A stretch of 59,936 nucleotides of DNA from Kaistella solincola (GTDB lineage Bacteria; Bacteroidota; Bacteroidia; Flavobacteriales; Weeksellaceae), in the NCBI RefSeq assembly GCF_000812875.1, contig NZ_JSYK01000005.1, forward strand, positions 1 through 59,936. The letters run 5' to 3'. Positions 51,338 through 59,880 of the stretch are shown piece after piece. The position numbers were made by a program, and so were the translations under genes. The notes under the pieces are model-generated. The model saw only the letters and a program-made list of their open reading frames with translations. It was not told the DNA's origin and searched no databases. Numbering within the stretch: the first letter of the stretch is position 1; each line of letters starts with the position of its first letter.

Positions 51338-52699
51338 TTATTTTGACATAAACCGCACCGCGGCGTTTTCTGTCTGAAGAATATAATGACCTTTTTTCAA
51401 GGTGTTCTTAATCTCGTTCCAGCCGTTTTTTAGTTCAACTTTTTCAAGCAGTCTGCCAGACAAATCATAAATTTTAGCTTGCGATTTTTGGGTTAAACCT
51501 TCAACGTATATCTGATTTTTTTCGAAACCAACAACGAGTTTTTTTTTAACAGCATTTTTGGTATTCAGCGTTGTGGTTTTAAAAAGCCATTGATACGCCG
51601 CAGCAAATTCGCCTTTCCAGTAATTTTCATTGTGTTGGCCGTAACTGTCTAATTTCACCAATGTATTTTTAGCTTTTAAACCGTCTGCTTCCATGCCGTT
51701 TTTCACCGCGGCAATATCGGCTGCCATCGTGGTGCTTTCGGTGGCACCGGCAACAAAATAGATACGGGTTCTTGACAAATCAGCGGTAGAATTAGCAATG
51801 AAGTCATTAAACTGTTGGGAAACAATCCAGTAAGCCGGGCTGAAAGAGCCAATTTTCCCGAAAGTTTCGCTGTATTTCACTCCGCCATAATTAGAAATTA
51901 AAGCACCTAAAGAACTTCCGATCAAAGCGTTGAACTCTTTTTCAGGTCTTGTACGGTAGTGCGAATCCACATAAGGCTTCAGCGTTTCTGCAATAAACTG
52001 CATATAAAGATCACCTTCGCCACCGCCGTACTTTGGGTTATTCCACGGTGTATATTCATCAATGCGTTTTTCACCTCCGTTATCAATTCCGATAACAATA
52101 GCGCCATAATCACCTTCAGAAAATAATTTGTTTAAAGTTTCATCAATCTGCCATTCGCCTGAATAAGCAGTTTTGTTGTCGAAAATATTTTGGCCGTCCT
52201 GCATATATAAAACAGGATATTTTTTGGTAGACGTTTCGTAATCCGGTGGAAGATAGATCCAGATTTTTCTGGTTCTGTTCAGTTGCGGAATAGCAAAGTC
52301 AGTGCTTAAAATATGCACGTTAGAAGCAGCTGTACTCGGATTTCCGGCACCTAAATCCTCCCAGGTCTGAATAGTATGATTTAAAGTCTGTGCGCTCCCG
52401 GTAAAAGTCGCCGTTCTGTTTGGTAACTGTCCGCCCGTTGCGTTTCCTTCAACGGTCGCCCAGCTGCCGCGCGTGAATTTGTATTCCAAAGTGCCACTTC
52501 CTTCCGGGATGGTATAAGTGTAATTACCTGAGCCGTCGGAAACCATCGGTGTGGAAGCCGGATTCCAGCCATTAAAATTTCCGGCAACATAAATTGTAGC
52601 TCCCGCGGGCGTGTTTGCCGGAACTGCAGTGATTTTTAATGTGATTTGCGCAGAAATTTGCGCAGCTATTAAAACTAAAAAAAGGAGAAATCTTTTCAT
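51338..52699 (-). CDS. Secreted esterase with N-terminal carbohydrate-binding-like module and type IX sorting tail
   Basis: 453 residues: signal peptide (cut near QISAQ), an N-terminal starch-binding-like (CBM20/48-type) module (about 20-112; ATIYVAGNFNGWNPAS), a putative esterase domain (about 128-375) with nucleophile Ser in LIGSSLGALIS and SFSPAYW, and a C-terminal type A sorting domain (about 395-453; QAKIYDLSGRLLEKVEL ... GHYILQT). It is exported by Sec and then by the type IX system. Relatives include feruloyl/acetylxylan and siderophore esterases; substrate not readable. Confidence 0.88.
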   Translation of the reverse strand: MKRFLLFLVLIAAQISAQITLKITAVPANTPAGATIYVAGNFNGWNPASTPMVSDGSGNYTYTIPEGSGTLEYKFTRGSWATVEGNATGGQLPNRTATFTGSAQTLNHTIQTWEDLGAGNPSTAASNVHILSTDFAIPQLNRTRKIWIYLPPDYETSTKKYPVLYMQDGQNIFDNKTAYSGEWQIDETLNKLFSEGDYGAIVIGIDNGGEKRIDEYTPWNNPKYGGGEGDLYMQFIAETLKPYVDSHYRTRPEKEFNALIGSSLGALISNYGGVKYSETFGKIGSFSPAYWIVSQQFNDFIANSTADLSRTRIYFVAGATESTTMAADIAAVKNGMEADGLKAKNTLVKLDSYGQHNENYWKGEFAAAYQWLFKTTTLNTKNAVKKKLVVGFEKNQIYVEGLTQKSQAKIYDLSGRLLEKVELKNGWNEIKNTLKKGHYILQTENAAVRFMSK

Positions 52700-52744
52700 A
52701 AATTTTGATTTAAAAATGATGCTTAAATGTAGGAAAATTTGCTT

Positions 52745-53383
52745 TTATTTATTAAAAAATTCCATTAGATCCATATAGTTTTTCTGGTTCACGCCGTGAC
52801 CATTCATGTATTCCCGGAAGGAAAAATATGCGCCCATATCGTATAAAATATCAGCAGCTTTTCGTCCCCATTCCAGCGGAATTACGGTATCGTCGGTTCC
52901 GTGTGAGATAAAAAACCGGAGTTTTTCGATCATTTTTTTGTTTTTTGAAACATCACCAACTAATTTCTCCTCGTAATAGCAGCTTAAACAGGCTACTTTA
53001 CTGAAAAGTTCAGGGTTTTGCAGCGCCAAAGCATAACTGATAATTCCGCCCTGAGAAAATCCGGCCAAATGGGTCGGTCCTTCGGTAAGTCCGTACTGCT
53101 GCCTGATTTTCGCAATATGTTCTAAAATTGCCTGTACAGAAGCTTTTGCCTGTGGTACATCAATTCGGTTTTCGAGCTTCATCAGATCGATATCATACCA
53201 CGAAAATCCCTGATAAGCGCTTGTAAGCGGCGCGCGGAAACTGATGATCAACCAGTTTTCCGGCAACGTCGGCGCGAAGCTGAAAAGGTCTTCTTCATTG
53301 CTGCCGTAGCCGTGCAAGAGAATTAATAAAGGAGTTTCTGAAGTGATATTTTCGGGTTCGCGAATGCGGTAATGTAAATCCAT
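52745..53383 (-). CDS. Alpha/beta-hydrolase, phospholipase/carboxylesterase type
   Basis: 212 residues from MDLHYRIREPEN; the frame opens 39 bases upstream, but a -7 element sits in that part. Oxyanion motif LLHGYGSNEEDL, nucleophile Ser in LAGFSQGGIISYAL, Asp in GTDDTVIP, His in YMNGHGVN. Cytoplasmic carboxylesterase of the YpfH/acyl-protein thioesterase type. Confidence 0.88.
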   Translation of the reverse strand: MDLHYRIREPENITSETPLLILLHGYGSNEEDLFSFAPTLPENWLIISFRAPLTSAYQGFSWYDIDLMKLENRIDVPQAKASVQAILEHIAKIRQQYGLTEGPTHLAGFSQGGIISYALALQNPELFSKVACLSCYYEEKLVGDVSKNKKMIEKLRFFISHGTDDTVIPLEWGRKAADILYDMGAYFSFREYMNGHGVNQKNYMDLMEFFNK

Positions 53384-53387
53384 AAAG

Positions 53388-53395
53388 CAAAGATA
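53388..53395 (-). promoter_or_regulatory. Predicted -7 element, almost leaderless
   Basis: TATCTTTG on the minus strand, four bases before the ATG at 53383. A transcript from it would be leaderless, or the real start lies further in. Confidence 0.45.
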
Positions 53396-53417
53396 ACGTT
53401 TTGGAAATTTTATAAAA

Positions 53418-53446
53418 AACAAAAAAACCGGGAAATACCCGGTAAT
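53418..53446 (-). terminator. Terminator of the desaturase gene
   Basis: ACCGGG / CCCGGT stem with 5-base loop; on the minus strand a run of seven T follows. Two bases beyond the desaturase stop. Confidence 0.85.
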
Positions 53447-53448
53447 TT

Positions 53449-54201
53449 TTAATGTTCTCTTTTTACGACCGCAACCGGATTCAGTTTGATGAGTTTCATC
53501 TTATCCAGCAAAATCATAATTAAATAAGTGACGTCTATTTCGTGCCATCTCACACCGCCGAAATTGGCTCTGCCACCGTGTTTGTGGTGGTTATTGTGAT
53601 AGGCTTCGCCCATCATCAGCCAGTCGAAACGCAGCAGATTTTTGGAAGTATCAGAAACCTTGAAGTTAGTATAACCATAAATGTGTGCAAACCAGTTGAT
53701 AATCACGCCGTGAATTGGCGCCATCATATATGCAACCGGAAGCAAAAGCCACTGCCACCACGCAGTTGCGAAAAAGTAAAAGAATGCAGTATACGCGATT
53801 CCCCAGCCAATTCGAGAACCCCAGGAGCTCGCGAACTTGTCGAATTTTTCCCATTGTGGGACATTTTTGGTGAACTTATCTTCGATGATTGCTTTCTGAG
53901 CATTGATATCAGCGTAAATTTTCTTTGTACGCCACATCATTTTGAATAGATTGTCGTCGTATTTCGGGGAATGCGGATCTTTTTCGGTATCTGCATACGC
54001 ATGGTGCATGCGGTGCATGACGCCGTAACCGTAAGCTGATAAATAATTGGAACCCTGTGTAACCCACGTTAAAATATAGCACAGTTTTTCGCCGAATTTG
54101 GACATTTTAAAGGTTTGATGTGCCGCGTAACGGTGCAGAAAAAAGGTTTGGAAAAATAGTCCCGAATACCACAGAACTACGATAAATAGAAGGATAACCA
54201 T
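53449..54201 (-). CDS. Acyl-CoA/acyl-lipid desaturase
   Basis: 250 residues, membrane-bound di-iron fatty acid desaturase. Histidine boxes: H23RYAAH28 (H-x4-H), HRMHHAYAD (63-71) and HNNHHKHGG near 207. Hydrophobic segments at 1-20, 40-60 and two about 130-165. Introduces a cis double bond, probably delta-9, to keep membranes fluid. It opens very close to the N-terminus, shorter than eukaryotic relatives but normal for Bacteroidetes. Confidence 0.9.
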   Translation of the reverse strand: MVILLFIVVLWYSGLFFQTFFLHRYAAHQTFKMSKFGEKLCYILTWVTQGSNYLSAYGYGVMHRMHHAYADTEKDPHSPKYDDNLFKMMWRTKKIYADINAQKAIIEDKFTKNVPQWEKFDKFASSWGSRIGWGIAYTAFFYFFATAWWQWLLLPVAYMMAPIHGVIINWFAHIYGYTNFKVSDTSKNLLRFDWLMMGEAYHNNHHKHGGRANFGGVRWHEIDVTYLIMILLDKMKLIKLNPVAVVKREH

Positions 54202-54217
54202 AATAAAATATTAAAGG

Positions 54218-54225
54218 CAAAGATA
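54218..54225 (-). promoter_or_regulatory. Predicted -7 element of the desaturase gene
   Basis: TATCTTTG on the minus strand, 16 bases upstream of the ATG at 54201, between that gene and the tyrS terminator. Confidence 0.5.
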
Positions 54226-54240
54226 AGGTGAAATCTTTAA

Positions 54241-54268
54241 AAATAAAAGCCGGAAATCTTCCGGCTTT
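54241..54268 (-). terminator. Terminator of tyrS
   Basis: Perfect ten-base stem AAAGCCGGAA / TTCCGGCTTT, 3-base loop, T-rich on the minus strand. Confidence 0.85.
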
Positions 54269-54301
54269 CATAATATTATGTTAAATATTTCTTTTCAGAT
54301 T

Positions 54302-55597
54302 TTAAATGGCTTTTACAATGAAATAATTCTTTTTCCCTTTTTGTAAAAGCAAAAATTTGCCGTCAATAAGGTCTTTTTTTTCTATTTGGAAAGTGTCGGT
54401 TACTTTCTCTTTATTTATGGAAATTGAATTTCCGGCCAATTCTCGCTTTGCTTCACCTTTTGATTTTAAAAATCCGGATTTTTCCGAAATAAGATCGATG
54501 AAATTTCCGCCCACAACTTCATCAATAGCGATTTCTTTTTGCGGAACACCATCAAAAACTTCCAGGAAAGTCGCTTCATCCAGATTTACCAAATCTTCAG
54601 CAGTGGAGCGGCCGAACAGAATTTCCGAAGCCTTTACTGCTTTTTCATATTCTTCACGGTTGTGAACCCAAACGGTTACTTCTTCTGCAAGTTTTTTCTG
54701 AAGTTTTCTTTCGTGCGGCGCGGTTTGATGCTCTGCAATTAAATTTTCAATTTCCTCTTTTGACAGGAAAGTGTAGAATTTAATAAATCTTTCAGCATCA
54801 GCATCGGTGGCATTAACCCAAAACTGGTAGAATTTATACGGCGAAGTTTTTTTAGCATCCAGCCAGTAATTTTCACCAGCTTCAGATTTTCCGAATTTCG
54901 AACCGTCCGCTTTTGTAATCAATGGAACCGTAAGTGCGAAAGCCTCGCCCTGCGCTTTTCGGCGGATCAGTTCAGTTCCGGTGGTGATATTTCCCCATTG
55001 GTCCGAGCCGCCCATTTGCAGCCGCACATTTTTCGCTTTATATAAATGAAGGAAATCATAACCCTGCAAAAGCTGGTAAGAAAATTCGGTGAAACTCATG
55101 CCTTCTGCGCCGCCTTCGCCGGTGATTCTTTTCTTTACTGAATCCTTCGCCATCATATAATTCACGGTGATGTTTTTGCCAACTTCGCGGATGAATTCCA
55201 AAAAGGAAAAATCTTTCATCCAATCGTAATTGTTCACCATCTCCGCGCTGTTGGCTTCCGTTCCGTCGAATTTTAAAAAGCGGGAAAGCTGATTTTTAAG
55301 ACAATCTACATAATGATTTAATGTTGCTTCATCAAGCGCATTTCTTTCACTTGATTTTCCAGAAGGATCGCCGATCATGCCCGTTGCACCGCCCACCAAA
55401 GCGATTGGTTTGTGACCGTGTTGCTGAAAATGCGCCAATATTTTAATCTGAATTAAACTTCCGATATGAAGCGAATCTGCGGTAGGATCGAAGCCGATAT
55501 AAGCAGTAGTCATTTCCTTATTGAGTTGTTCTTCGGTTCCCGGCATCATGTCGGCAAAAAGGCCGCGCCATTTCAATTCTTCAATAAAAGCGTTCAT
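54302..55597 (-). CDS. tyrS: Tyrosine--tRNA ligase
   Basis: 431 residues, class I synthetase. HIGH-type motif in [12 protein letters not shown] (37-48), tyrosine-binding [14 protein letters not shown]-type KFGKS in [11 protein letters not shown], and a C-terminal S4 RNA-binding domain (about 365-425, [17 protein letters not shown]). Full length. Single gene. Confidence 0.97.
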   Translation of the reverse strand: MNAFIEELKWRGLFADMMPGTEEQLNKEMTTAYIGFDPTADSLHIGSLIQIKILAHFQQHGHKPIALVGGATGMIGDPSGKSSERNALDEATLNHYVDCLKNQLSRFLKFDGTEANSAEMVNNYDWMKDFSFLEFIREVGKNITVNYMMAKDSVKKRITGEGGAEGMSFTEFSYQLLQGYDFLHLYKAKNVRLQMGGSDQWGNITTGTELIRRKAQGEAFALTVPLITKADGSKFGKSEAGENYWLDAKKTSPYKFYQFWVNATDADAERFIKFYTFLSKEEIENLIAEHQTAPHERKLQKKLAEEVTVWVHNREEYEKAVKASEILFGRSTAEDLVNLDEATFLEVFDGVPQKEIAIDEVVGGNFIDLISEKSGFLKSKGEAKRELAGNSISINKEKVTDTFQIEKKDLIDGKFLLLQKGKKNYFIVKAI

Positions 55598-55620
55598 TTT
55601 TGTTGCAATTTTTTCAGGTG

Positions 55621-55628
55621 CAAAGATA
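55621..55628 (-). promoter_or_regulatory. Predicted -7 element of tyrS
   Basis: TATCTTTG on the minus strand, 23 bases upstream of the tyrS ATG at 55597. Confidence 0.55.
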
Positions 55629-55704
55629 AGTTTTTTGCCGGGACTGCGCGGAAAGACTCTAAATGAAATTCTGCGGAAAAAGCAGGAATTTCTGTCATTT
55701 AATT

Positions 55705-55738
55705 AAAAAATTTGCTGCTATAACAGGTTATTTTTTTG
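55705..55738 (+). repeat. Copy of the dispersed GC-TTTAA-GC element
   Basis: AAAAAATTTGCTGCTATAAC then AGGTTATTTTTTT. Left arm and TATAAC centre as in the type copy at 15335. Lies between divergent tyrS and the MscS gene. Confidence 0.5.
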
Positions 55739-55815
55739 CACTTTCGTTTTCCTTCATCAATTAAAGTTTGCGCCAGCCTTCTTTTTTTCTTACCTTTTTA
55801 TCAGAAAATTCACTT

Positions 55816-56739
55816 ATGGGAAATCGCGATAATAAAAAATGGATTATGATTTACGGATCATTTGGCCTGCTGCTGATCGCGACTTATTATTTGGTGATGT
55901 TACCTGTTTTCCAACCGTTTCGGGAATATATTCCGTTTGTGCGAAAATTCTCTTTCAGTCTTTTTTTGATTGCAGTAATTTTTCTCATCAGCAAGGTTTT
56001 AGAGCGGCTTATCAACAGTCAGGACAGTCTGGAAGGTGACCGCTATAATCTGTTGCGAATCGTGCGATTTCTGGCGATTGTATTCAGTGTCATAGTGGCG
56101 GCGTCTTTTCTGTTTCAAAATTTATATGCGGCGGCGGTCAGTTTTGGTTTAATTTCCTTGGTTGTGGGTTTTGCACTGCAGGCGCCGATTGCTTCTTTTA
56201 TCGCGTGGATTTACCTCATTTTTCGGCGTTCATACTTGGTCGGAGACCGAATACAAATTAAAAATTTCCGCGGCGATGTGGTGGAGATCAATTATTTGGA
56301 TACTTCGATTTTAGAAATCAGTGGCGATTATCTGGGCAATGACCGGCGAAGCGGACGAACCATCCGTTTTCCGAATAGTTTGATCTTAAAGGAAGAAATC
56401 ACGAATTATTCCGGGCCACAAATGCCTTTTATTTGGAATGAAACGGCGCTGCAAATTGCTTTTACAAGTGATTTGCCTTATGTGGAAGAATGTTTGCTTA
56501 ATGCCGCGAAGCAGGATTTCGCGACAAAATATCCGAAATTTGAAAAGTGGAAATACAGCCAGTGGGAAGCTTCGGTTTATTTCCGGAACAACACTTTTGC
56601 GTGGCTGGAAGCTGTCATCAGTTATCCCGTAGAACCTTCTGATACAACCGGACGCAGAACCAGGATTTTGAAAGCGGTGTTGCCGGTTTTAAATAACGCT
56701 CCTGACAAAGTTCAGTTTCCGGAAGGTGTGAAACGCTAA
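55816..56739 (+). CDS. Small-conductance mechanosensitive channel family protein (MscS)
   Basis: 307 residues from MGNRDNKKWIMIY; another in-frame ATG is 48 bases upstream. Three or four membrane helices (about 7-27, 40-60, 85-105, 110-130), pore region VSFGLISLVVGFALQAPIAS, then the beta domain FRGDVVEINYLDTSILE. Releases osmolytes on hypo-osmotic shock, in the inner membrane. Confidence 0.87.
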   Translation: MGNRDNKKWIMIYGSFGLLLIATYYLVMLPVFQPFREYIPFVRKFSFSLFLIAVIFLISKVLERLINSQDSLEGDRYNLLRIVRFLAIVFSVIVAASFLFQNLYAAAVSFGLISLVVGFALQAPIASFIAWIYLIFRRSYLVGDRIQIKNFRGDVVEINYLDTSILEISGDYLGNDRRSGRTIRFPNSLILKEEITNYSGPQMPFIWNETALQIAFTSDLPYVEECLLNAAKQDFATKYPKFEKWKYSQWEASVYFRNNTFAWLEAVISYPVEPSDTTGRRTRILKAVLPVLNNAPDKVQFPEGVKR

Positions 56740-56769
56740 AAAAGTAATTTGTAATTTTGAAAAAATATC

Positions 56770-56792
56770 GGGTTTAAATGGCAAATTTTTTT
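56770..56792 (+). repeat. Dispersed element overlapping the start of the sterol desaturase-like gene
   Basis: GGGTTTAAATGGCAAATTTT then TTTGG. The ATG at 56778 is in the centre of the element, so residues 2-5 (ANFF) are encoded by it. Confidence 0.5.
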
Positions 56793-57509
56793 GGTTTTGT
56801 TTTCATCTTTTTTGCGATACTTCTGATCCGTTATTTCATCACGGCCGGATTTTTCTTTTCGTATTATTTGAAAACCAAAAACAATAAAACCGGTAATAAA
56901 ATCCTGAGTCAGCGGCCTTTGAAAAAAAATCAGGTGCGGAAAGAAATTTACTGGAGCGTAATTTCTTCGGGCATTTTTGCCTTTTTTGGCGCTGTTACGT
57001 ATTGGCTTTGGCTCAATGATTTTACGGCAATTTACCTCGATCCGGCTAAATTTGGATACTGGTATTTGCCCGTAAGTTTAATTATAATTTTGCTTTTGCA
57101 CGAAACTTATTATTATTGGATTCACCGCGCGATGCACGTCCCGAAAATCTACAAAGTGGTACACAAAGTTCATCACGACAGCTTGAGTTCGACGCCGTGG
57201 ACGGCGTTTTCGTTTCATCCGTGGGAAAGTATTCTGGAAGCTTTGATTCTTCCTATTCTTCTGCTCATTATTCCACTGAATATTTATGTTTTGCTTTTTT
57301 ACCTGCTGTTTATGACGTTCAGCAGTTTTATAAATCATTTGGATATTGAGATTTACCCCGATTTTTTCCGGAAAAGTTCCTTTGGAAAATTGTGGATTGA
57401 TGCCACACATCACCATTATCACCACAAAGAATTCAATACCAATTACGGCTTATATTTTACTTTTTGGGATAAATGGATGAACACCGAAAGTCGGAAAATG
57501 CAGCCTTAA
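56778..57509 (+). CDS. Sterol desaturase / fatty acid hydroxylase family protein
   Basis: 243 residues, four membrane helices. Di-iron histidine boxes: HETYYYWIHRAMH, VVHKVHHDS, HPWES and HHHYHHKEF. Integral membrane oxygenase that hydroxylates or desaturates lipid substrates; in Bacteroidetes possible roles include carotenoid or sphingolipid modification, not decided here. Start ATG lies in a dispersed repeat element. Confidence 0.87.
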   Translation: MANFFGFVFIFFAILLIRYFITAGFFFSYYLKTKNNKTGNKILSQRPLKKNQVRKEIYWSVISSGIFAFFGAVTYWLWLNDFTAIYLDPAKFGYWYLPVSLIIILLLHETYYYWIHRAMHVPKIYKVVHKVHHDSLSSTPWTAFSFHPWESILEALILPILLLIIPLNIYVLLFYLLFMTFSSFINHLDIEIYPDFFRKSSFGKLWIDATHHHYHHKEFNTNYGLYFTFWDKWMNTESRKMQP

Positions 57510-57580
57510 TTTTCTATTTTTTTTAAAAATTCTGAAATTTATTTTTTCAAACTGCTGTAACCTGTTAAATTTTAATTGCT

Positions 57581-57588
57581 TACTTTTG
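57581..57588 (+). promoter_or_regulatory. Predicted -7 element of the J/KTSC gene
   Basis: TACTTTTG matches TAnnTTTG, 25 bases before the ATG at 57614. Confidence 0.5.
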
Positions 57589-57613
57589 CACGCGCAAAAA
57601 ACACGCACAGGTT

Positions 57614-58060
57614 ATGAAAAAAATTGGAGAACACAGAAAACTTTTAGGCGTTGACAAAACAGCAACTTTAAAAGAACTCAAAACAATTTACCGGAATACG
57701 ATGAAGGATTCGCATCCTGATAAATTTGTGAATGATGAAGCGGCAAAACTGGAAGCGGAAGAAGTGAGCAAATCGGTGATAGAAGCCTATCATTTTTTGG
57801 TGAGCATCAATCCGGAAACTCAGGAAAAATATAAGGAAGAATATACCGAAACCATTAAAAATTCGATAATTCAGGATTTTTATCTGGAAAAATCCATTCT
57901 GAAAGTTCAGCATTTTAACGGTAAAATGTACGAATACATCGGTGTTCCAAGAAATACCTACATCAAAATGGTGAATTCAGATTCGCCGAGCCGTTTTGCG
58001 CGCAGACACATTTACGGGAATTACACCTACCGAAAAAGTGGTGAAGTGATGGCAGATTGA
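57614..58060 (+). CDS. J-domain plus KTSC domain protein
   Basis: 148 residues. N-terminal short J-domain (6-70; KLLGVDKTATLKELKTIYRN and the HPD motif in DSHPDKF), C-terminal KTSC domain (about 85-148; GKMYEYIGVPRNTYIKMVNS, SPSRFARRHIYGNY). KTSC is named after Lys-tRNA synthetase C-terminal-like proteins and is linked to nucleic-acid handling; the fusion with a J-domain is usual in Bacteroidetes. Role unknown. Confidence 0.85.
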   Translation: MKKIGEHRKLLGVDKTATLKELKTIYRNTMKDSHPDKFVNDEAAKLEAEEVSKSVIEAYHFLVSINPETQEKYKEEYTETIKNSIIQDFYLEKSILKVQHFNGKMYEYIGVPRNTYIKMVNSDSPSRFARRHIYGNYTYRKSGEVMAD

Positions 58061-58082
58061 TTTTTCATTTTCATATTAAATT

Positions 58083-58117
58083 GAAAGCACAATTTTCGGC
58101 AGGAAATTGTGCTTTTT
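58083..58117 (+). terminator. Terminator of the J/KTSC gene, twin hairpin 1
   Basis: GCACAATTTTCGGCAGGAAA then TTGTGC and seven T (58087-58112 stem and loop). Closely related to the hairpin at 58539-58563. Confidence 0.85.
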
Positions 58118-58202
58118 TTGAAATAGCGGGTAAATTTTAAAGCGGTATAATAAGAACCATTTTTTGATAAATCATCCCACACCAGACAAATTGAGTCTCA
58201 AT

Positions 58203-58472
58203 TTAAAAATCAAAAAGATCTCCTAACAAGCCTTTTTTCTTTTTATAACGATAATCGTCGTTTCTGGAATAGTCGCGACGGTCGGTATAACTTTGTGTTG
58301 GCTGTTGGTATTGTTGCTGTTGCGGTGCTGGAGTTTCAGGGGTCGCACGTTCAATAATTTTATCGAGTTCGCCGCGATCCAGCCACACGCCTCTACAATC
58401 TGGGCAATAATCTATTTCGATACCACTGCGGTCAGTCATCACTAAACTGACATTACAATTTGGACATTTCAT
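58203..58472 (-). CDS. Zinc-ribbon protein, zf-TFIIB family
   Basis: 89 residues. Zinc ribbon MKCPNCNVSL ... IDYCPDCRGVWLDRGELDKI, with four cysteines in two CxxC knuckles, followed by a Gln/Pro-rich linker (45-65) and a basic RDYSRNDDYRYKKKKG tail. Function unknown; the ribbon suggests nucleic-acid or protein binding. Confidence 0.87.
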   Translation of the reverse strand: MKCPNCNVSLVMTDRSGIEIDYCPDCRGVWLDRGELDKIIERATPETPAPQQQQYQQPTQSYTDRRDYSRNDDYRYKKKKGLLGDLFDF

Positions 58473-58538
58473 ATATACTTATTTTAATTAATGGGTTTTG
58501 CAACAATATCCGTTCCTTTCGATTTATAAAATTGAAAT

Positions 58539-58567
58539 GCACAATTTCCAGCAGGAAATTGTGGTTT
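58539..58567 (+). repeat. Twin hairpin 2
   Basis: GCACAATTTCCAGCAGGAAA then TTGTGG and a T run; shares the flanking ATTGAAA as well as the stem with 58083-58117. On the plus strand it has terminator form but no plus-strand gene precedes it. Confidence 0.6.
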
Positions 58568-58603
58568 TTCTTCGGTTTTTATTTTTGAAGTTAAAACAAA
58601 AAA

Positions 58604-58630
58604 AAACGCCATTAAAGCGGCATTTTTTTC
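58604..58630 (-). repeat. Copy of the dispersed element, probably the terminator of the Gfo/Idh gene
   Basis: AAACGCCATTAAAGCGGCAT followed by TTTTTT; A run left, T run right. On the minus strand it comes just after the stop at 58634. Confidence 0.5.
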
Positions 58631-58633
58631 AAT

Positions 58634-59698
58634 TTAAAAGTTTTTTAAATCGATTACTTTTTCTTTCTCAGCGCTTTCTAAAGCTGCATCGATAATTTTC
58701 ATGTTTTGAATGATTTGCGTTCCGGGTGAAGGAAGTGCAGCGCCAAAAACAATATGTTCATAAATTTCATCGTAATACTGCATATAATCGCCCGCTTCGC
58801 TGGAAGTCAGGATTCTTTCCGTGTCGGAATTTTCATTAATGAAAGTCAGAATTCCATCGGGTTCAAATAAAGATTTTGTCCAGATTTCATTGAATATCGG
58901 TCGCGCGCCAGCTACCAGTTCCGCTTCCTGAGAATCGGTTCTTTCCTGCAAAAAACTGCCCTTTTCACCGTGAAAAATATAAGCGTTGTGTGCTTCTTTG
59001 CTGAAAACCGAAGATTTTAAGCGTACGCGCAGATCATTTTTGTAATACAGAAGAATCTCAAAATAATCATTTGCAAACTTGGAACCTTTCATGGAGAAAA
59101 CGTCCGCGAAAAGTTTTTCCGGAAAACCGAAAAGCTGCGTCGCCTGATCGATGAGGTGCGAACCTAAATCGTGCAGCGCTCCGGAACCCGGCAAATCCGG
59201 ATTTTCTTTGTGTTCCTTGGAACCCGGTTCGGGACGGAAACGGTCAAAACGGATTTCAGCTTCTTTTAAGTTTCCTAATTTTCCGGAGTCCAGAATGTTT
59301 TTGACCTGAAAGAAATCGCGGTCGAAGCGGCGGTTTTGGTACACGCTGAGAAAGAGATTTTTATTTGCCGCTATTTCAACCAATTTTTCGGCTTCGGCGG
59401 TATTTACGGTAAAGGGTTTTTCTACGATAACATCTTTACCTGCTTCAAGGGCTAATTTTACGTAATTGAAATGCGTCTGCACCGGCGTATTTACCACAAC
59501 CAAATCGATATCTGCATTTTCCAGCATTTCTTCCACGGAGCGAAAGATTTCCGCGTCGGGATAAGCGGATTTCGATTCTTCTTTGGAGCGCTCTACAATT
59601 GCGGAAAGAAAAAATCCCGGATGTTCTTTTATAAACGGCGCGTGGAAGATTTTTCCACTCATCCCGAAAGCGCAAAGCCCAACTTTTACCAGCTGCAT
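58634..59698 (-). CDS. Gfo/Idh/MocA family oxidoreductase
   Basis: 354 residues. N-terminal Rossmann fold (VGLCAFGMSGKIFHAPF, the glycine pattern; then VVNTPVQTHFNYVKLALEAG and VIVEKPFTVN with the EKP motif), C-terminal alpha/beta dimerisation domain (LHDLGSHLIDQATQLFG with the usual DxxxH). NAD(P)-dependent dehydrogenase of a sugar or related polyol; substrate unknown. Confidence 0.9.
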   Translation of the reverse strand: MQLVKVGLCAFGMSGKIFHAPFIKEHPGFFLSAIVERSKEESKSAYPDAEIFRSVEEMLENADIDLVVVNTPVQTHFNYVKLALEAGKDVIVEKPFTVNTAEAEKLVEIAANKNLFLSVYQNRRFDRDFFQVKNILDSGKLGNLKEAEIRFDRFRPEPGSKEHKENPDLPGSGALHDLGSHLIDQATQLFGFPEKLFADVFSMKGSKFANDYFEILLYYKNDLRVRLKSSVFSKEAHNAYIFHGEKGSFLQERTDSQEAELVAGARPIFNEIWTKSLFEPDGILTFINENSDTERILTSSEAGDYMQYYDEIYEHIVFGAALPSPGTQIIQNMKIIDAALESAEKEKVIDLKNF

Positions 59699-59714
59699 AA
59701 AATGTAAATTTTAA

Positions 59715-59722
59715 CAAATATA
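59715..59722 (-). promoter_or_regulatory. Predicted -7 element of the Gfo/Idh gene
   Basis: TATATTTG on the minus strand, 16 bases upstream of the ATG at 59698. Confidence 0.5.
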
Positions 59723-59766
59723 AAGTCTTTTTTTTTGAAAAATCGGTTTGGATTGTTGCGGAGCCT

Positions 59767-59835
59767 GCGCCCCGGCTTGAACGGATCCCGATGTAAAATC
59801 GGGAGGGAGTGGAAGACGGAAAAAGGCGCCCAAAA
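59767..59835. ncRNA. 69-bp structured repeat, copy 2 (candidate small RNA)
   Basis: Base-for-base identical to 45971-46039 over 69 bp, including stems GCGCC/GGCGC and TCCCGAT/ATCGGGA. Flanks differ, so only the 69 bp are repeated. Located upstream of the Gfo/Idh gene, with nothing recognised between it and the window end except dispersed elements. Confidence 0.6.
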
Positions 59836-59839
59836 AAAT

Positions 59840-59880
59840 ATGGCGCTAAAAGAGCAAATTTTCCCTTTTAGCAACTTTTT
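59840..59880 (+). repeat. Two adjacent copies of the dispersed element
   Basis: TGGCGCTAAAAGAGCAAATT followed by TTCCCTTTTAGCAACTTTTT. They follow the 69-bp repeat. The rest of the window to 59936 shows no feature. Confidence 0.4.
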
